Shown here one piece after another: positions 18,437 to 28,340 of a DNA stretch of 64,000 nucleotides. Below the pieces are notes generated by a model that saw only the letters and a list, made by a program, of their open reading frames with translations, was not told the DNA's origin and did no database searches. Numbering within the stretch: position 1 is the stretch's first letter; every line of letters begins with the position of its first letter. Position numbers and translations under genes: made by a program. Source of the stretch: Kluyvera georgiana ATCC 51603 (lineage in GTDB: Bacteria; Pseudomonadota; Gammaproteobacteria; Enterobacterales; Enterobacteriaceae); assembly GCF_001654985.1 (NCBI RefSeq), contig NZ_LXEU01000037.1, positions 28,888 through 92,887 of the forward strand, written 5' to 3'.

Positions 18437-21073
18437 ATGAGCGACCTTGCGAGAGAAATTACACCGGTCAACATTGAGGAAGAGCTTAAGAACTCTTATC
18501 TGGATTATGCGATGTCGGTCATTGTTGGCCGCGCGCTGCCGGATGTCCGAGATGGCCTGAAGCCGGTACACCGTCGCGTACTTTACGCCATGAACGTATT
18601 GGGCAATGACTGGAACAAAGCCTACAAAAAATCAGCCCGTGTCGTTGGTGACGTGATCGGTAAATACCACCCGCACGGCGACTCCGCGGTATATGACACC
18701 ATCGTTCGTATGGCCCAGCCGTTCTCGCTGCGCTACATGCTGGTGGATGGCCAGGGGAACTTCGGTTCAATCGACGGCGACTCCGCCGCGGCAATGCGTT
18801 ATACGGAAATCCGTCTGGCGAAAATTGCTCACGAACTGATGGCCGATCTCGAAAAAGAGACGGTGGATTTCGTGGACAACTATGACGGCACGGAAAAAAT
18901 TCCGGACGTCATGCCGACCAAAATTCCTAACCTGCTGGTTAACGGTTCGTCCGGTATCGCCGTAGGTATGGCGACCAACATTCCGCCGCATAACCTGACG
19001 GAAGTGATCAACGGCTGTCTGGCCTATGTCGATAATGAAGACATCACTATCGAAGGCCTGATGGAACACATCCCAGGCCCGGACTTCCCGACTGCCGCCA
19101 TCATCAACGGCCGCCGCGGAATTGAAGAAGCCTATCGTACCGGTCGCGGCAAAGTATACATTCGCGCGCGCGCGGAAGTGGAAGTTGACCCGAAAAACGG
19201 TCGTGAAACCATCATCGTGCACGAAATTCCGTATCAGGTGAACAAAGCGCGCCTGATCGAGAAAATCGCCGAGCTGGTAAAAGATAAACGCGTTGAAGGC
19301 ATCAGCGCGCTGCGCGACGAGTCTGATAAAGACGGTATGCGCATCGTGATTGAAGTGAAACGCGACGCGGTCGGGGAAGTGGTGCTGAACAACCTCTATT
19401 CCCAGACCCAGCTGCAGGTCTCCTTCGGTATCAACATGGTTGCGCTGCACCATGGTCAGCCGAAGATCATGAACCTGAAAGATATCATCGCCGCGTTTGT
19501 TCGCCACCGTCGTGAAGTGGTGACGCGTCGTACTATCTTTGAACTGCGTAAAGCGCGCGACCGTGCGCACATCCTGGAAGCGCTGGCGGTTGCGCTGGCG
19601 AACATCGACCCGATCATTGAACTGATCCGTCGCGCACCAACGCCGGCCGAAGCGAAAGCGGGTCTGGTGGCACAGGCGTGGGATCTGGGCAACGTCTCCG
19701 CGATGCTGGAACGTGCGGGCGACGATGCAGCGCGTCCGGAATGGCTGGAACCTCAGTTTGGCGTGCGTGACGGTAAATATTACCTGACCGAACAGCAGGC
19801 GCAGGCGATTCTGGATCTGCGACTGCAGAAACTGACCGGCCTTGAGCATGAAAAACTGCTCGACGAATACAAAGAGCTGCTGGAACAGATCGCAGAACTG
19901 CTGCACATTCTGGGCAGCGCCGAGCGTCTGATGGAAGTGATCCGCGAAGAGCTGGAGCTGGTTCGCGAACAGTTTGGCGACGAGCGTCGTACCGAAATCA
20001 CCGCCAACAGCGCCGATATTAATATCGAAGATCTGATCAGCCAGGAAGATGTTGTCGTCACGCTGTCTCACCAGGGTTACGTCAAGTATCAGCCGCTTAC
20101 CGATTACGAAGCTCAGCGTCGTGGCGGTAAAGGTAAGTCAGCAGCCCGTATTAAAGAAGAAGACTTTATCGACCGCCTGCTGGTGGCCAACACCCACGAC
20201 ACGATCCTCTGCTTCTCCAGCCGTGGTCGTCTGTACTGGATGAAGGTCTATCAGCTGCCGGAAGCGAGCCGCGGCGCGCGTGGCCGTCCGATCGTTAACC
20301 TGCTGCCGCTGGAAGCGAACGAACGTATCACCGCTATTCTGCCGGTTCGCGAGTACGAAGAGGGCGTGAACGTCTTTATGGCGACCGCCAGCGGTACCGT
20401 GAAGAAAACGGCGCTGACCGAGTTCAGCCGTCCGCGTTCTGCCGGTATTATCGCGGTGAACCTGAACGAAGGTGACGAGCTGATTGGCGTTGACCTGACT
20501 TCCGGAAGCGATGAAGTCATGCTGTTCTCCGCAGCGGGTAAAGTGGTGCGCTTTAAAGAAGATGCCGTGCGTGCGATGGGTCGTACTGCGACTGGTGTAC
20601 GCGGTATCAAGCTGGCGGAAAAAGACAGCGTGGTGTCGCTGATTGTTCCGCGCGGCGAAGGCGCGATCCTGACCGTGACCCAGAATGGCTACGGTAAACG
20701 TACCGCGGCTGAAGAGTATCCGACCAAGTCGCGTGCGACGCAGGGCGTTATCTCTATCAAAGTGACCGAGCGTAACGGTGCCGTCGTGGGCGCGGTACAG
20801 GTTGACGACTGCGACCAGATCATGATGATCACCGATGCGGGTACGCTGGTGCGTACGCGCGTGTCGGAAGTCAGCGTGGTAGGGCGTAACACTCAGGGCG
20901 TGATCCTCATCCGTACGGCGGAAGATGAGAACGTGGTGGGTCTGCAGCGCGTGGCCGAACCGGTTGACGACGAAGAGCTGGACGCTATCGACGGTAGCGT
21001 GGCGGAAGGCGATGATGAAATCGCGCCGGAAACCGACAGCGATGACGACGTTGCGGACGACGCAGAAGAGTAA
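18437..21073 (+). CDS. gyrA: GyrA, DNA gyrase subunit A
   Basis: GyrA cuts and rejoins DNA in the gyrase A2B2 complex that introduces negative supercoils. It has 878 residues. The quinolone-resistance region reads [15 protein letters not shown], so positions 83 and 87 are the susceptible Ser and Asp; the catalytic tyrosine lies in [11 protein letters not shown]. The C-terminal beta-pinwheel includes the GyrA box QRRGGKGK, and the acidic tail ([12 protein letters not shown]) is normal. A terminator follows. In E. coli several genes, including the ato operon, separate gyrA from rcsC; here they are adjacent. Confidence 0.98.
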   Translation: MSDLAREITPVNIEEELKNSYLDYAMSVIVGRALPDVRDGLKPVHRRVLYAMNVLGNDWNKAYKKSARVVGDVIGKYHPHGDSAVYDTIVRMAQPFSLRYMLVDGQGNFGSIDGDSAAAMRYTEIRLAKIAHELMADLEKETVDFVDNYDGTEKIPDVMPTKIPNLLVNGSSGIAVGMATNIPPHNLTEVINGCLAYVDNEDITIEGLMEHIPGPDFPTAAIINGRRGIEEAYRTGRGKVYIRARAEVEVDPKNGRETIIVHEIPYQVNKARLIEKIAELVKDKRVEGISALRDESDKDGMRIVIEVKRDAVGEVVLNNLYSQTQLQVSFGINMVALHHGQPKIMNLKDIIAAFVRHRREVVTRRTIFELRKARDRAHILEALAVALANIDPIIELIRRAPTPAEAKAGLVAQAWDLGNVSAMLERAGDDAARPEWLEPQFGVRDGKYYLTEQQAQAILDLRLQKLTGLEHEKLLDEYKELLEQIAELLHILGSAERLMEVIREELELVREQFGDERRTEITANSADINIEDLISQEDVVVTLSHQGYVKYQPLTDYEAQRRGGKGKSAARIKEEDFIDRLLVANTHDTILCFSSRGRLYWMKVYQLPEASRGARGRPIVNLLPLEANERITAILPVREYEEGVNVFMATASGTVKKTALTEFSRPRSAGIIAVNLNEGDELIGVDLTSGSDEVMLFSAAGKVVRFKEDAVRAMGRTATGVRGIKLAEKDSVVSLIVPRGEGAILTVTQNGYGKRTAAEEYPTKSRATQGVISIKVTERNGAVVGAVQVDDCDQIMMITDAGTLVRTRVSEVSVVGRNTQGVILIRTAEDENVVGLQRVAEPVDDEELDAIDGSVAEGDDEIAPETDSDDDVADDAEE

Positions 21074-21091
21074 TCGTACCCAACGTTGCGA

Positions 21092-21119
21092 AAGGGCTGG
21101 TGAAAACCGGCCCTTTTTT
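21092..21119 (+). terminator. Intrinsic terminator of gyrA
   Basis: The stem AAGGGCTGGT / ACCGGCCCTT (one G-U pair) with a GAAA loop runs into TTTTTTC, 19 bases after the gyrA stop. It is a clear rho-independent terminator. Confidence 0.9.
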
Positions 21120-21197
21120 CATTAACATTGCGGTAAAAGTCTTTTACCGCTACCTTAACCACATCCTGTTTGCCATTGACGGCGGAGTTTCGTCAAC

Positions 21198-24044
21198 TTG
21201 AAATATCTTGTCTCCTTTCGCACCACGCTGAAAGTCTCACGCTACCTGTTCCGGGCTTTGGCGCTGCTACTCTGGCTGCTTATCGCGCTGGTGTCGGTGT
21301 TCTATATTGTGAATGCTCTGCATCAGAAAGAGTCTGAAATCCGCCAGGAATTTAACCTCAATTCCGATCAGGCGCAGCGCTACTTCCAGCGAACCTCCGA
21401 TGTGATAAAGGAGCTGAAGTACATTGCGGAAAACCGCTTAACCGCCGCCAACGGCGTGTTGCCCGCCATTTCCTCAAAAGACAGTTCTGACGTGCCGGAT
21501 TTTGAGCCGCTATTCTCCGACTCCGACTGCGGCGCGCTCGATACCACCTGGCGCGGGCCGCTGGAGTCGCTGGCCTGGTTCCTGCGCTACTGGCGCGAAA
21601 ATTTCTCGGCGGCCTACGACCTTAACCGTGTCTTTCTGATCGGCAGCGACAATCTTTGTATGGCCAACTTTGGCCTGCGTGAAATGCCGGTGGAGCGAAC
21701 CGAAGCGCTGAAAGAGCTGCACCAGCGGATTATGGACTACCGCAACGCGCCGCAGGACGATCGCGGCGGCAATCTGTTCTGGGTGGGACAGGGGCCGCGC
21801 CAAAGCGTCGGCTACTTCTACGCGTTGACGCCGGTTTATCTGGCTAACCGCCTGCAGGCACTGCTGGGCGTGGAGCAAACCATCCGCGCCGAAAACTTCT
21901 TTACTCCGGGCAGTATGCCCATGGGCGTGTCAATTCTGGATGATAATGGCAACACGCTGATCTCGCTGGCCGGGCCGGATACACGCCTGCGTATCAGCAC
22001 GCGCGGCCTGCAAGAGCGGCTGTGGTTTGGCTACACAGCCGGATATCGCGAGCTGGTGCTGAAGAAAACGCTGGCGCCTTCGTCATTAAGCATTGTCTAT
22101 TCAGTGCCGTTGGACGCGGTCCTGGAGCGCATTCGCATTCTGGTGCTGAATGCTCTGCTGTTGAACCTGCTGACCGGTATCGCGTTGTTTACCATGGCGC
22201 GTATGTACGAGCGTCGTATTTTCTTACCGGCTGAATCTGACGCATTACGTCTCGAAGAACACGAGCAGTTCAACCGCAAAATCGTCGCCTCGGCGCCGGT
22301 AGGGATCTGTATTCTGCGTACCCAGGACGGTACCAATATCCTGAGTAACGAGCTGGCGCACAATTATCTCAACATGTTGACCCACGAAGACCGCCAGCGT
22401 CTGACGCAGATTATCTGTGGTCAGCAGGTTAACTTCGTCGACGTACTGACCAGCAACAATACCAACCTGCAAATTAGCTTTGTGCATTCGCGCTATCGCA
22501 ACGAAAACGTGGCGATCTGCGTGCTGGTGGACGTCAGTTCACGCGTCAAAATGGAAGAGTCGTTACAGGAAATGGCGCAGGCGGCTGAACAGGCTAGCCA
22601 GTCGAAATCCATGTTCCTTGCTACCGTCAGCCACGAGCTGCGCACGCCGCTGTATGGGATTATTGGTAACCTTGACCTGCTGCAAACGAAAGAGCTGCCA
22701 AAGGGCGTCGACCGTCTGGTGACGGCGATGAATAACTCCTCCGGGCTGCTGCTGAAAATCATCAGCGATATTCTCGACTTCTCGAAAATTGAGTCCGAGC
22801 AGTTGAAAATTGAGCCGCGTGAATTCTCACCAAAAGAGGTGATGAACCACATCACCGCCAACTATCTGCCGCTGGTGGTCAGAAAACAGCTGGGAATGTA
22901 CTGCTTTATAGAGCCGGATGTGCCGACGAAGCTGATGGGCGACCCGATGCGCCTTCAGCAGGTCATTTCTAACCTGCTGAGCAATGCCATTAAGTTCACC
23001 GATATCGGCTGCATCGTGCTGCATCTCAAGCGTGAAGGTTACTACCTGAGTATCAGTATTCGCGATACCGGCGTTGGGATCCCGGCCAAAGAGGCGGTGC
23101 GGTTGTTTGATCCGTTCTTCCAGGTGGGTACCGGCGTGCAGCGTAATTTCCAGGGGACCGGGCTGGGACTGGCGATTTGTGAAAAGCTGGTCAATATGAT
23201 GGATGGCGATATTGCCGTCGATACCGAGCCGGGTATGGGGAGCCAGTTTACGCTGCGCATTCCGCTGTACGGCGAGCAGGACGCCACGCCGCTGGAGATT
23301 GACGGTCTGGCGAAGATTCGCTGCTGGCTGGCGGTGCGTAACGCCTCGCTCGCTGATTTTATTCAGTCGCTGCTCGCTTTCCACGGCATGAACGTGCAGA
23401 TTTATGATGGCGAAACGCCGGCGCCGGATGATGTATTAATCACCGATGATGAACTCTCGCAGCCGTGGGCGGGGAGGGCTGCGGTGGTCTTCTGCCGTCG
23501 CCATATCGGCATTCCGCAGGAGTTCGCGCCGGGACAATGGGTGCACAGCATCGTTTCGCCACATGAATTGATGACTCTGCTGGGGCGCATTTATCGGGTT
23601 AAGGTGGCGACGAGCGGCGCGGAAGAACTGCAATCGACGCCGGAAGTGCCTGAGGACAGCAACGACGATATGATGATCCTTGTGGTTGACGATCATCCGA
23701 TTAACCGTCGCCTGCTGGCCGATCAGTTAGGATCGTTAGGCTATCAGTGTAAGACGGCCAACGATGGCGTTGACGCGCTGAACGTGCTGAGTAAGAACCA
23801 TATCGATATCGTGCTGAGCGACGTTAACATGCCGAATATGGACGGCTATCGCCTGACCCAGCGCATCCGCCAGCTGGGGCTGACGCTACCGGTTGTTGGC
23901 GTGACGGCGAACGCGCTGGCCGAAGAGAAGCAGCGCTGCCTGGAGTCGGGTATGGATAGCTGCCTGTCGAAGCCGGTCACGTTGGACGTGCTAAAACAAA
24001 CGCTGACGGTGTATGCGGCAAGAGTGCGTAAGGCGCGAGAGTAG
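21198..24044 (+). CDS. rcsC: RcsC, hybrid sensor kinase of the Rcs phosphorelay
   Basis: RcsC is the inner-membrane kinase that passes phosphate to RcsD and then RcsB in response to envelope stress relayed by RcsF/IgaA. It has 948 residues. Transmembrane segments lie at about 20-40 and 313-335 around a periplasmic domain. The H-box SHELRTPLYG places His479, with ATPase boxes SNLLSNAIKF, DTGVGIP and GTGLGLAICEK. The C-terminal receiver has LVVDDHP and VLSDVNMPNMDG (Asp near 875). The start is a TTG at 21198, matching the E. coli N-terminus MKYL-SFRTTLK; such a weak start fits low expression. It converges on rcsB. Confidence 0.97.
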   Translation: MKYLVSFRTTLKVSRYLFRALALLLWLLIALVSVFYIVNALHQKESEIRQEFNLNSDQAQRYFQRTSDVIKELKYIAENRLTAANGVLPAISSKDSSDVPDFEPLFSDSDCGALDTTWRGPLESLAWFLRYWRENFSAAYDLNRVFLIGSDNLCMANFGLREMPVERTEALKELHQRIMDYRNAPQDDRGGNLFWVGQGPRQSVGYFYALTPVYLANRLQALLGVEQTIRAENFFTPGSMPMGVSILDDNGNTLISLAGPDTRLRISTRGLQERLWFGYTAGYRELVLKKTLAPSSLSIVYSVPLDAVLERIRILVLNALLLNLLTGIALFTMARMYERRIFLPAESDALRLEEHEQFNRKIVASAPVGICILRTQDGTNILSNELAHNYLNMLTHEDRQRLTQIICGQQVNFVDVLTSNNTNLQISFVHSRYRNENVAICVLVDVSSRVKMEESLQEMAQAAEQASQSKSMFLATVSHELRTPLYGIIGNLDLLQTKELPKGVDRLVTAMNNSSGLLLKIISDILDFSKIESEQLKIEPREFSPKEVMNHITANYLPLVVRKQLGMYCFIEPDVPTKLMGDPMRLQQVISNLLSNAIKFTDIGCIVLHLKREGYYLSISIRDTGVGIPAKEAVRLFDPFFQVGTGVQRNFQGTGLGLAICEKLVNMMDGDIAVDTEPGMGSQFTLRIPLYGEQDATPLEIDGLAKIRCWLAVRNASLADFIQSLLAFHGMNVQIYDGETPAPDDVLITDDELSQPWAGRAAVVFCRRHIGIPQEFAPGQWVHSIVSPHELMTLLGRIYRVKVATSGAEELQSTPEVPEDSNDDMMILVVDDHPINRRLLADQLGSLGYQCKTANDGVDALNVLSKNHIDIVLSDVNMPNMDGYRLTQRIRQLGLTLPVVGVTANALAEEKQRCLESGMDSCLSKPVTLDVLKQTLTVYAARVRKARE

Positions 24045-24055
24045 GGATTTTGTTG

Positions 24056-24149
24056 GTAGGCCGGATAAGGCAACGCCGCCATCCGGCAATTTGTGCGAGG
24101 TTGCCCGATGGCGCAGCGCTTATCGGGCCTGCATAAAGCAGGCCCGATA
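24056..24149. repeat. REP/BIME cluster between rcsC and rcsB
   Basis: Two facing REP-type units lie between the convergent genes: GTAGGCCGGATAAGGC-like (24056-24087) and GCCCGATGGCGCAGCGCTTA-like (24103-24132). The second runs into a perfect 12-base stem, TATCGGGCCTGC / GCAGGCCCGATA with an ATAAA loop (24121-24149). The cluster probably ends or protects both transcripts. Confidence 0.82.
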
Positions 24150-24160
24150 GGCAACAAGGT

Positions 24161-24811
24161 TTAGTCTTTGTCTGACGGCGACAGCGTCACGGAAGAGAGG
24201 TAGTTCAGCAGCGCGATGTCGTTTTCCACGCCCAGCTTCATCATTGCCGATTTTTTCTGGCTACTGATGGTTTTGATGCTGCGGTTGAGCTTCTTGGCAA
24301 TTTCGGTCACCAGGAAACCTTCCGCGAACAGACGCAGAACTTCACTCTCTTTCGGCGACAGACGTTTATCGCCGTAGCCGCCAGCGCTGATTTTCTCCAG
24401 CAGACGAGAGACGCTTTCCGGGGTAAATTTCTTACCTTTCTGCAGGGCTGCCAGCGCTTTTGGTAGATCCGTCGGGGCGCCCTGCTTCAGCACAATCCCT
24501 TCGATATCCAGATCCAGCACGGCGCTCAGAATGGCCGGGTTGTTGTTCATGGTCAGTACAATGATCGCCAGTCCTGGGAAATGGCGTTTGATGTACTTAA
24601 TCAGCGTAATGCCATCACCGTACTTGTCGCCAGGCATGGAGAGGTCGGTAATCAGCACGTGGGCATCAAGTTTTGGTAAGTTGTTAATTAGCGCGGTGGA
24701 GTCTTCAAATTCGCCTACAACGTTTACCCATTCAATCTGTTCCAGGGATTTACGGATCCCGAACAGCACAATCGGATGGTCATCGGCAATAATTACGTTC
24801 ATATTGTTCAT
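24161..24811 (-). CDS. rcsB: RcsB, response regulator of the Rcs system
   Basis: RcsB is the DNA-binding regulator that controls capsule, motility and many envelope genes, alone or with RcsA, BglJ or GadE. It has 216 residues. The receiver domain has IADDHPIVLFG and the phospho-acceptor Asp56 in LITDLSMPG. The LuxR-type helix-turn-helix is at about 148-210 (SPKESEVLRLFAEG, then VTEIAKKLNRS-IKTISSQK). It lies 15 bases after rcsD and forms the rcsDB operon. Confidence 0.98.
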   Translation of the reverse strand: MNNMNVIIADDHPIVLFGIRKSLEQIEWVNVVGEFEDSTALINNLPKLDAHVLITDLSMPGDKYGDGITLIKYIKRHFPGLAIIVLTMNNNPAILSAVLDLDIEGIVLKQGAPTDLPKALAALQKGKKFTPESVSRLLEKISAGGYGDKRLSPKESEVLRLFAEGFLVTEIAKKLNRSIKTISSQKKSAMMKLGVENDIALLNYLSSVTLSPSDKD

Positions 24812-24826
24812 GTAAAGGCTACCTTG

Positions 24827-27505
24827 CTACAGCAAGCTCTTGACGTAGGCGTCAATGTCGCTGATGTATTTTTCTATGCTGGATGCATCTTTCTCACGAA
24901 TAAGATGTTCAAGCGTTTCACATAACTGCTTGCCAGGTACCAGATTTAGCATGGCAAACACACCCTTAAGGCGGTGAGCTGTCTGTGCCAGTGCGGCAAA
25001 GTCCTTTGCCGCGGATTCAGTATACAGCCTGCTAACATCTTCCGGTACCGTATCAACAAACAGCGCATAATAGCCGCTGGCCTGAAGCTCGGCATTTTCA
25101 TCACCACCCAACGGTGATTCCGTGACTTCTTCCTGTGCCAGTTGCTCTTCAATAAGCTGGAGCACGGCATCCTGCATCGCGTTACTCATGTTAAAGTTGA
25201 CGCGCAGTTGGCCAGGGCCAATTTGGCGTACTCCAGCCTCATCATCGCTTAAAAGCAAGCCGGAAGCAGTAAGATTAGACGGATTATCAGTTAAAAACAG
25301 ATCAAATTCTTGACTTGTTGCGCGTTCATCCGGGCTGATGCAGGTTGCCCCCCAGCTTTCCAGTTGACGCGTGACAATATTGCGAATTTCGTTGGAGGTG
25401 ATATCCACCATGGCGACCACGTCATCGAGCAGCAGCTCTTCCGCTTCCGCATCTTCCTCGCGTACCGGCATTTTCACGTGCAGCGTATAGCGGGTACCCA
25501 GCGATTCCCGCGCCTTAATATTCAGGTGCCCGCCAAGCTTACGCGCCAGCTGATCGCACAGCCAGAAGGTGAGGGCGTTGGCCTTACCGTAGCGATCCGA
25601 CTGGGTATCGTTGAGATACGGGAAGTGCAGGTTGTCGATTTCGCCATGCGACACGCCGTTGCCGGTGTCGAGAATGCGGAAGGTTAAACGTTCTTCCGCC
25701 GACTCCTCGGCGCTGATCTCAAGGGTAATTTTGCCTATCTGGGTGGTGGTGACGGCGTATTGAATCAACAGCAGCAGGATCCTGCGCAGAGCGTCGCGGT
25801 CACCGTGGCGTTGCGCTTTGGCCGGAACCTGATTGTTGATCAGTAGCTGCAGTCCTTTACGCTTGATTGACGGCAACACTTCCGGCACCACCTCATCTAT
25901 CAACTCTTGCAGTGAGAATTGTGTGGTAGAGCCTTTCCAGCTGTCGTTTTCCAGCATGTTGGCCAGCTGAATTTCATCCACCAGTCGAACCAGCAGATCG
26001 GCGTGATTAGCCAGCCTCTGGCTGTCCGGAGTATTAATGTGGCTGGCTTCGTTTGCCAACGCTTTGATCGGTTGTTTCAGCGTGTCGCTGATGTTCTGCA
26101 TGAACGCGGCGCGGCCCTGCTGGTTTTTCTCGTACAGCCGTTGCGCCTGCTTGAGCTTCTTGTTCACCAGCACTTCACGGTCCTGATCGCGGATGATAAA
26201 AATCTGCGTGCGCGGCGATACCTGACTGCGGAACTGGCGAATCTCATACAGTTCATTATTGATGGTGGCCTGAATCACCCCCTGATGCTGATCCGCCATG
26301 CTGGTGATGTTCTGCAGGTTAAGGTGCGGCAGCAGATGGTCGGCTATTTTGTTACTGATGACGGTGCGATTGGATTCCTGGTCGTGTACCAGCAACCCCA
26401 GCGGTAATAAAGAGACAATCTCTTCATTAATGGCTCTAAGCACGCGCAGCTCGTTATTGGTGCCGCTTGAGGAGACGCTGCTGCTGGTGCTGCCACGCGT
26501 GGGCAGGTTACGGAAGGTGGAGTAGCCAAACAGCGCGAGCGCTAACAGGCCAATGTTCAGCAGCAGCGGTAGCATGATGTTCTGGAAGGTATCCAGCAGT
26601 AGCGTGCCGAACGGCACCTGCCACACCAGCCGCATACCGGTGGTATTCAGCGCCGACGTAATCTCGATGCGCGAGCTATTAAAGTTGATGGCAACGCTGT
26701 CGCCCGGATCTTTCTCCTGACTACGCTGGGCATTCTGCGCCGGATCGGGCTCGAGACGGAAGCTGTCCAGCGACATGGTTGGTGGCACGAGATCGTTAAT
26801 CGGCAAATCGAACGCCACGACGGTCGCCAGGTGCCCGGGCTGATTAAAGGTGGTTCGCAGCGTAAAGTAACGTCCGTTCTGCCAGGCCAGGCGTCGTAAC
26901 GATGAGAAGGTTTCGCGCTCATCCAGCGTGTTGGCCTGCTGGAGCATCTCGGCGCGGCGCGAGTCGACAATGCTGCCAACCGTCGATTCTTTAAAGCCGG
27001 AAGAGAGGTCTTTGAGCGGTAGCGTAGAGATCAGAATCAGGCTGTTGTCCTGACCGTTAAGGTAGTACATCGACCACGGCACGTTTTCTGCGCCCCAAAG
27101 GGTATCGAGATAGGTCGACATTCGCTGGGTAATGTCGAGCGTCGCGCTGTCGTGAGAACCGAAAATCAGCGCTTCGGTTTTACGCCGTGGTTTTTCCAGA
27201 TAATAGACGTCCTGCTTCAGCCGCGTTTCCTGAAGGCCGTCGCCGGGTGCCGCATTGGTGCTGGAAGCGGCAATATTGTCGTAAATTTGCCAGGTGGTGT
27301 AGCGCCAGGTATCAATGCGCTTATGTACGGCATGCGTCATATCGACAATCTGATAGCTTTTATCTTTCAGCCATGCGTTGACCGCGCTCTGAATCATCAC
27401 GCCCATCGTCACCAGCAGGACAATGATCATAAGAAGGAAGAAACGCGTGATGCTCCCCGGCAGCAGGGAGAATTTCGTCGGGCTCATCTTGTCGGACTGA
27501 CTCAT
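24827..27505 (-). CDS. rcsD: RcsD, phosphotransfer protein of the Rcs system
   Basis: RcsD relays phosphate from RcsC to RcsB. From the ATG at 27505 it has 892 residues, close to the usual 890. It has a transmembrane segment near residues 20-45 (FFLLMIIVLLVTMGVMI), a periplasmic domain, a second membrane segment near 310-330, a degenerate kinase-like domain without the catalytic His, and a C-terminal HPt domain with the histidine in AQTAHRLKGVFAML. A longer frame starting at 27574 is unlikely. The start codon has no strong ribosome site, so the exact N-terminus is uncertain. Confidence 0.95.
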   Translation of the reverse strand: MSQSDKMSPTKFSLLPGSITRFFLLMIIVLLVTMGVMIQSAVNAWLKDKSYQIVDMTHAVHKRIDTWRYTTWQIYDNIAASSTNAAPGDGLQETRLKQDVYYLEKPRRKTEALIFGSHDSATLDITQRMSTYLDTLWGAENVPWSMYYLNGQDNSLILISTLPLKDLSSGFKESTVGSIVDSRRAEMLQQANTLDERETFSSLRRLAWQNGRYFTLRTTFNQPGHLATVVAFDLPINDLVPPTMSLDSFRLEPDPAQNAQRSQEKDPGDSVAINFNSSRIEITSALNTTGMRLVWQVPFGTLLLDTFQNIMLPLLLNIGLLALALFGYSTFRNLPTRGSTSSSVSSSGTNNELRVLRAINEEIVSLLPLGLLVHDQESNRTVISNKIADHLLPHLNLQNITSMADQHQGVIQATINNELYEIRQFRSQVSPRTQIFIIRDQDREVLVNKKLKQAQRLYEKNQQGRAAFMQNISDTLKQPIKALANEASHINTPDSQRLANHADLLVRLVDEIQLANMLENDSWKGSTTQFSLQELIDEVVPEVLPSIKRKGLQLLINNQVPAKAQRHGDRDALRRILLLLIQYAVTTTQIGKITLEISAEESAEERLTFRILDTGNGVSHGEIDNLHFPYLNDTQSDRYGKANALTFWLCDQLARKLGGHLNIKARESLGTRYTLHVKMPVREEDAEAEELLLDDVVAMVDITSNEIRNIVTRQLESWGATCISPDERATSQEFDLFLTDNPSNLTASGLLLSDDEAGVRQIGPGQLRVNFNMSNAMQDAVLQLIEEQLAQEEVTESPLGGDENAELQASGYYALFVDTVPEDVSRLYTESAAKDFAALAQTAHRLKGVFAMLNLVPGKQLCETLEHLIREKDASSIEKYISDIDAYVKSLL

Positions 27506-27913
27506 TGGCGTGTGTAACCCATCATAACGGCATCTGAATGAGGATATGCTCAAGCTTATAACGCGTTGAGGCATGCAAACCCTGTTTTTGTACTGCAGGC
27601 AGTATATACAAAAAATTCACCAGGATGCATCAACGAGGCAAAATCGTCGTGGGCGAGGGCGCGGTGGCCTGTATGTTGAAAAGGTGTTTTATTATTTCAG
27701 CGCAGGAGAAATTCGACATTGTGGATAATGTGTACAATTTAGCGCGTGCTGTACAATTATTTACCAAACCACAAGGAAAAATAGCACCAAATAACAAGAC
27801 ATTAATTGTTATCGGTGTGCAATGACATTTTTTGTGCTGAAAAACGATTAGTTAATAGTCGTTATAATTTACGATGGGTAGCATACGTTGATTAAATTTG
27901 CGTAAAGAAAGGT

Positions 27914-28007
27914 AAAAAAAAACCGAATGCGAAGCATCCGGTTGAAATAGGGGTAAACAGACATTCAGAACTGAATGACGGTAATAAATAAAGTTAATGA
28001 TGATAGC
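27914..28007 (-). ncRNA. micF: MicF antisense regulatory RNA
   Basis: The minus strand reads GCTATCATCATTAAC at its 5' end and runs through ATTTCAACCGGATGC to a hairpin ACCGGATGC-TTC-GCATTCGGT and a run of eight or nine T, about 94 nt in all. This matches E. coli MicF in sequence, length, place and orientation (divergent from ompC). MicF pairs with the ompF mRNA start region with Hfq and blocks its translation; it also affects lrp mRNA. OmpR sites shared with ompC probably drive it. Confidence 0.93.
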
Positions 28008-28163
28008 ACTGACTATTTTAGTTATGGGTGAAGGTTTTGTTTTACCATTCAGTGCTATACATTTCATGTTTTTTAACTCATTGATTCAGTGTATATATTT
28101 TTCTGTTTTTGATTATTAGTGCTATTTTTCCGGCCTTTTTGTGCTTATAAAAGTTCCCTTAAA

Positions 28164-28215
28164 TTTACATTTAGAAACATCTATATGGACAAATGAAACA
28201 TTTGAATGATTTTCG
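28164..28215 (+). promoter_or_regulatory. OmpR-binding region of ompC and micF
   Basis: TTTACATTTAGAAACATC (28164-28181) and the following AAATGAAACATTTGAATG stretch closely match the E. coli OmpR sites C1-C2 upstream of ompC (TTTACATTTTGAAACATC, AATGAAACATC). These direct repeats bind phosphorylated OmpR and raise ompC and micF transcription at high osmolarity. The assignment rests on similarity and position. Confidence 0.8.
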
Positions 28216-28268
28216 TATCATATTCCTATTGGATTATTCCTGTTTTTACAGCACAATGGGTCTGCCGA

Positions 28269-28290
28269 CTGATTAATGAGGGTTAATCAG
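28269..28290 (+). promoter_or_regulatory. Stem-loop in the ompC mRNA leader
   Basis: CTGATTAA-TGAGGG-TTAATCAG is a perfect 8-base stem in the ompC leader, conserved with E. coli. It is followed by GAGGGTTAATAAC before the start codon, the region paired by the small RNA MicC in E. coli. It probably stabilises the very abundant ompC message. Confidence 0.7.
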
Positions 28291-28340
28291 TAAGCAGTGG
28301 CATATATAAAGGCATATATATATAACAGAGGGTTAATAAC

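Larger units (their letters stand above)
27506..28340. other. rcsD-ompC intergenic region
   Basis: This 835-base AT-rich region holds the rcsD promoter area, the micF RNA gene and the ompC promoter, listed separately. Between 27575 and 27913 I see no supported gene; a 66-codon frame at 27625-27825 has no family resemblance and poor codon use. The AT content is far above that of neighbouring genes, as usual for the H-NS-bound ompC regulatory region. Confidence 0.7.

Noticed and set aside
18767..20071. Open frame of 434 codons antisense to gyrA
   Set aside because: Same shadow effect over a highly expressed gene; no start site or domain is visible.
27625..27825. 66-codon frame in the rcsD-ompC gap
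   Set aside because: It has no ribosome site, poor codon use and no recognisable family; the region is regulatory.
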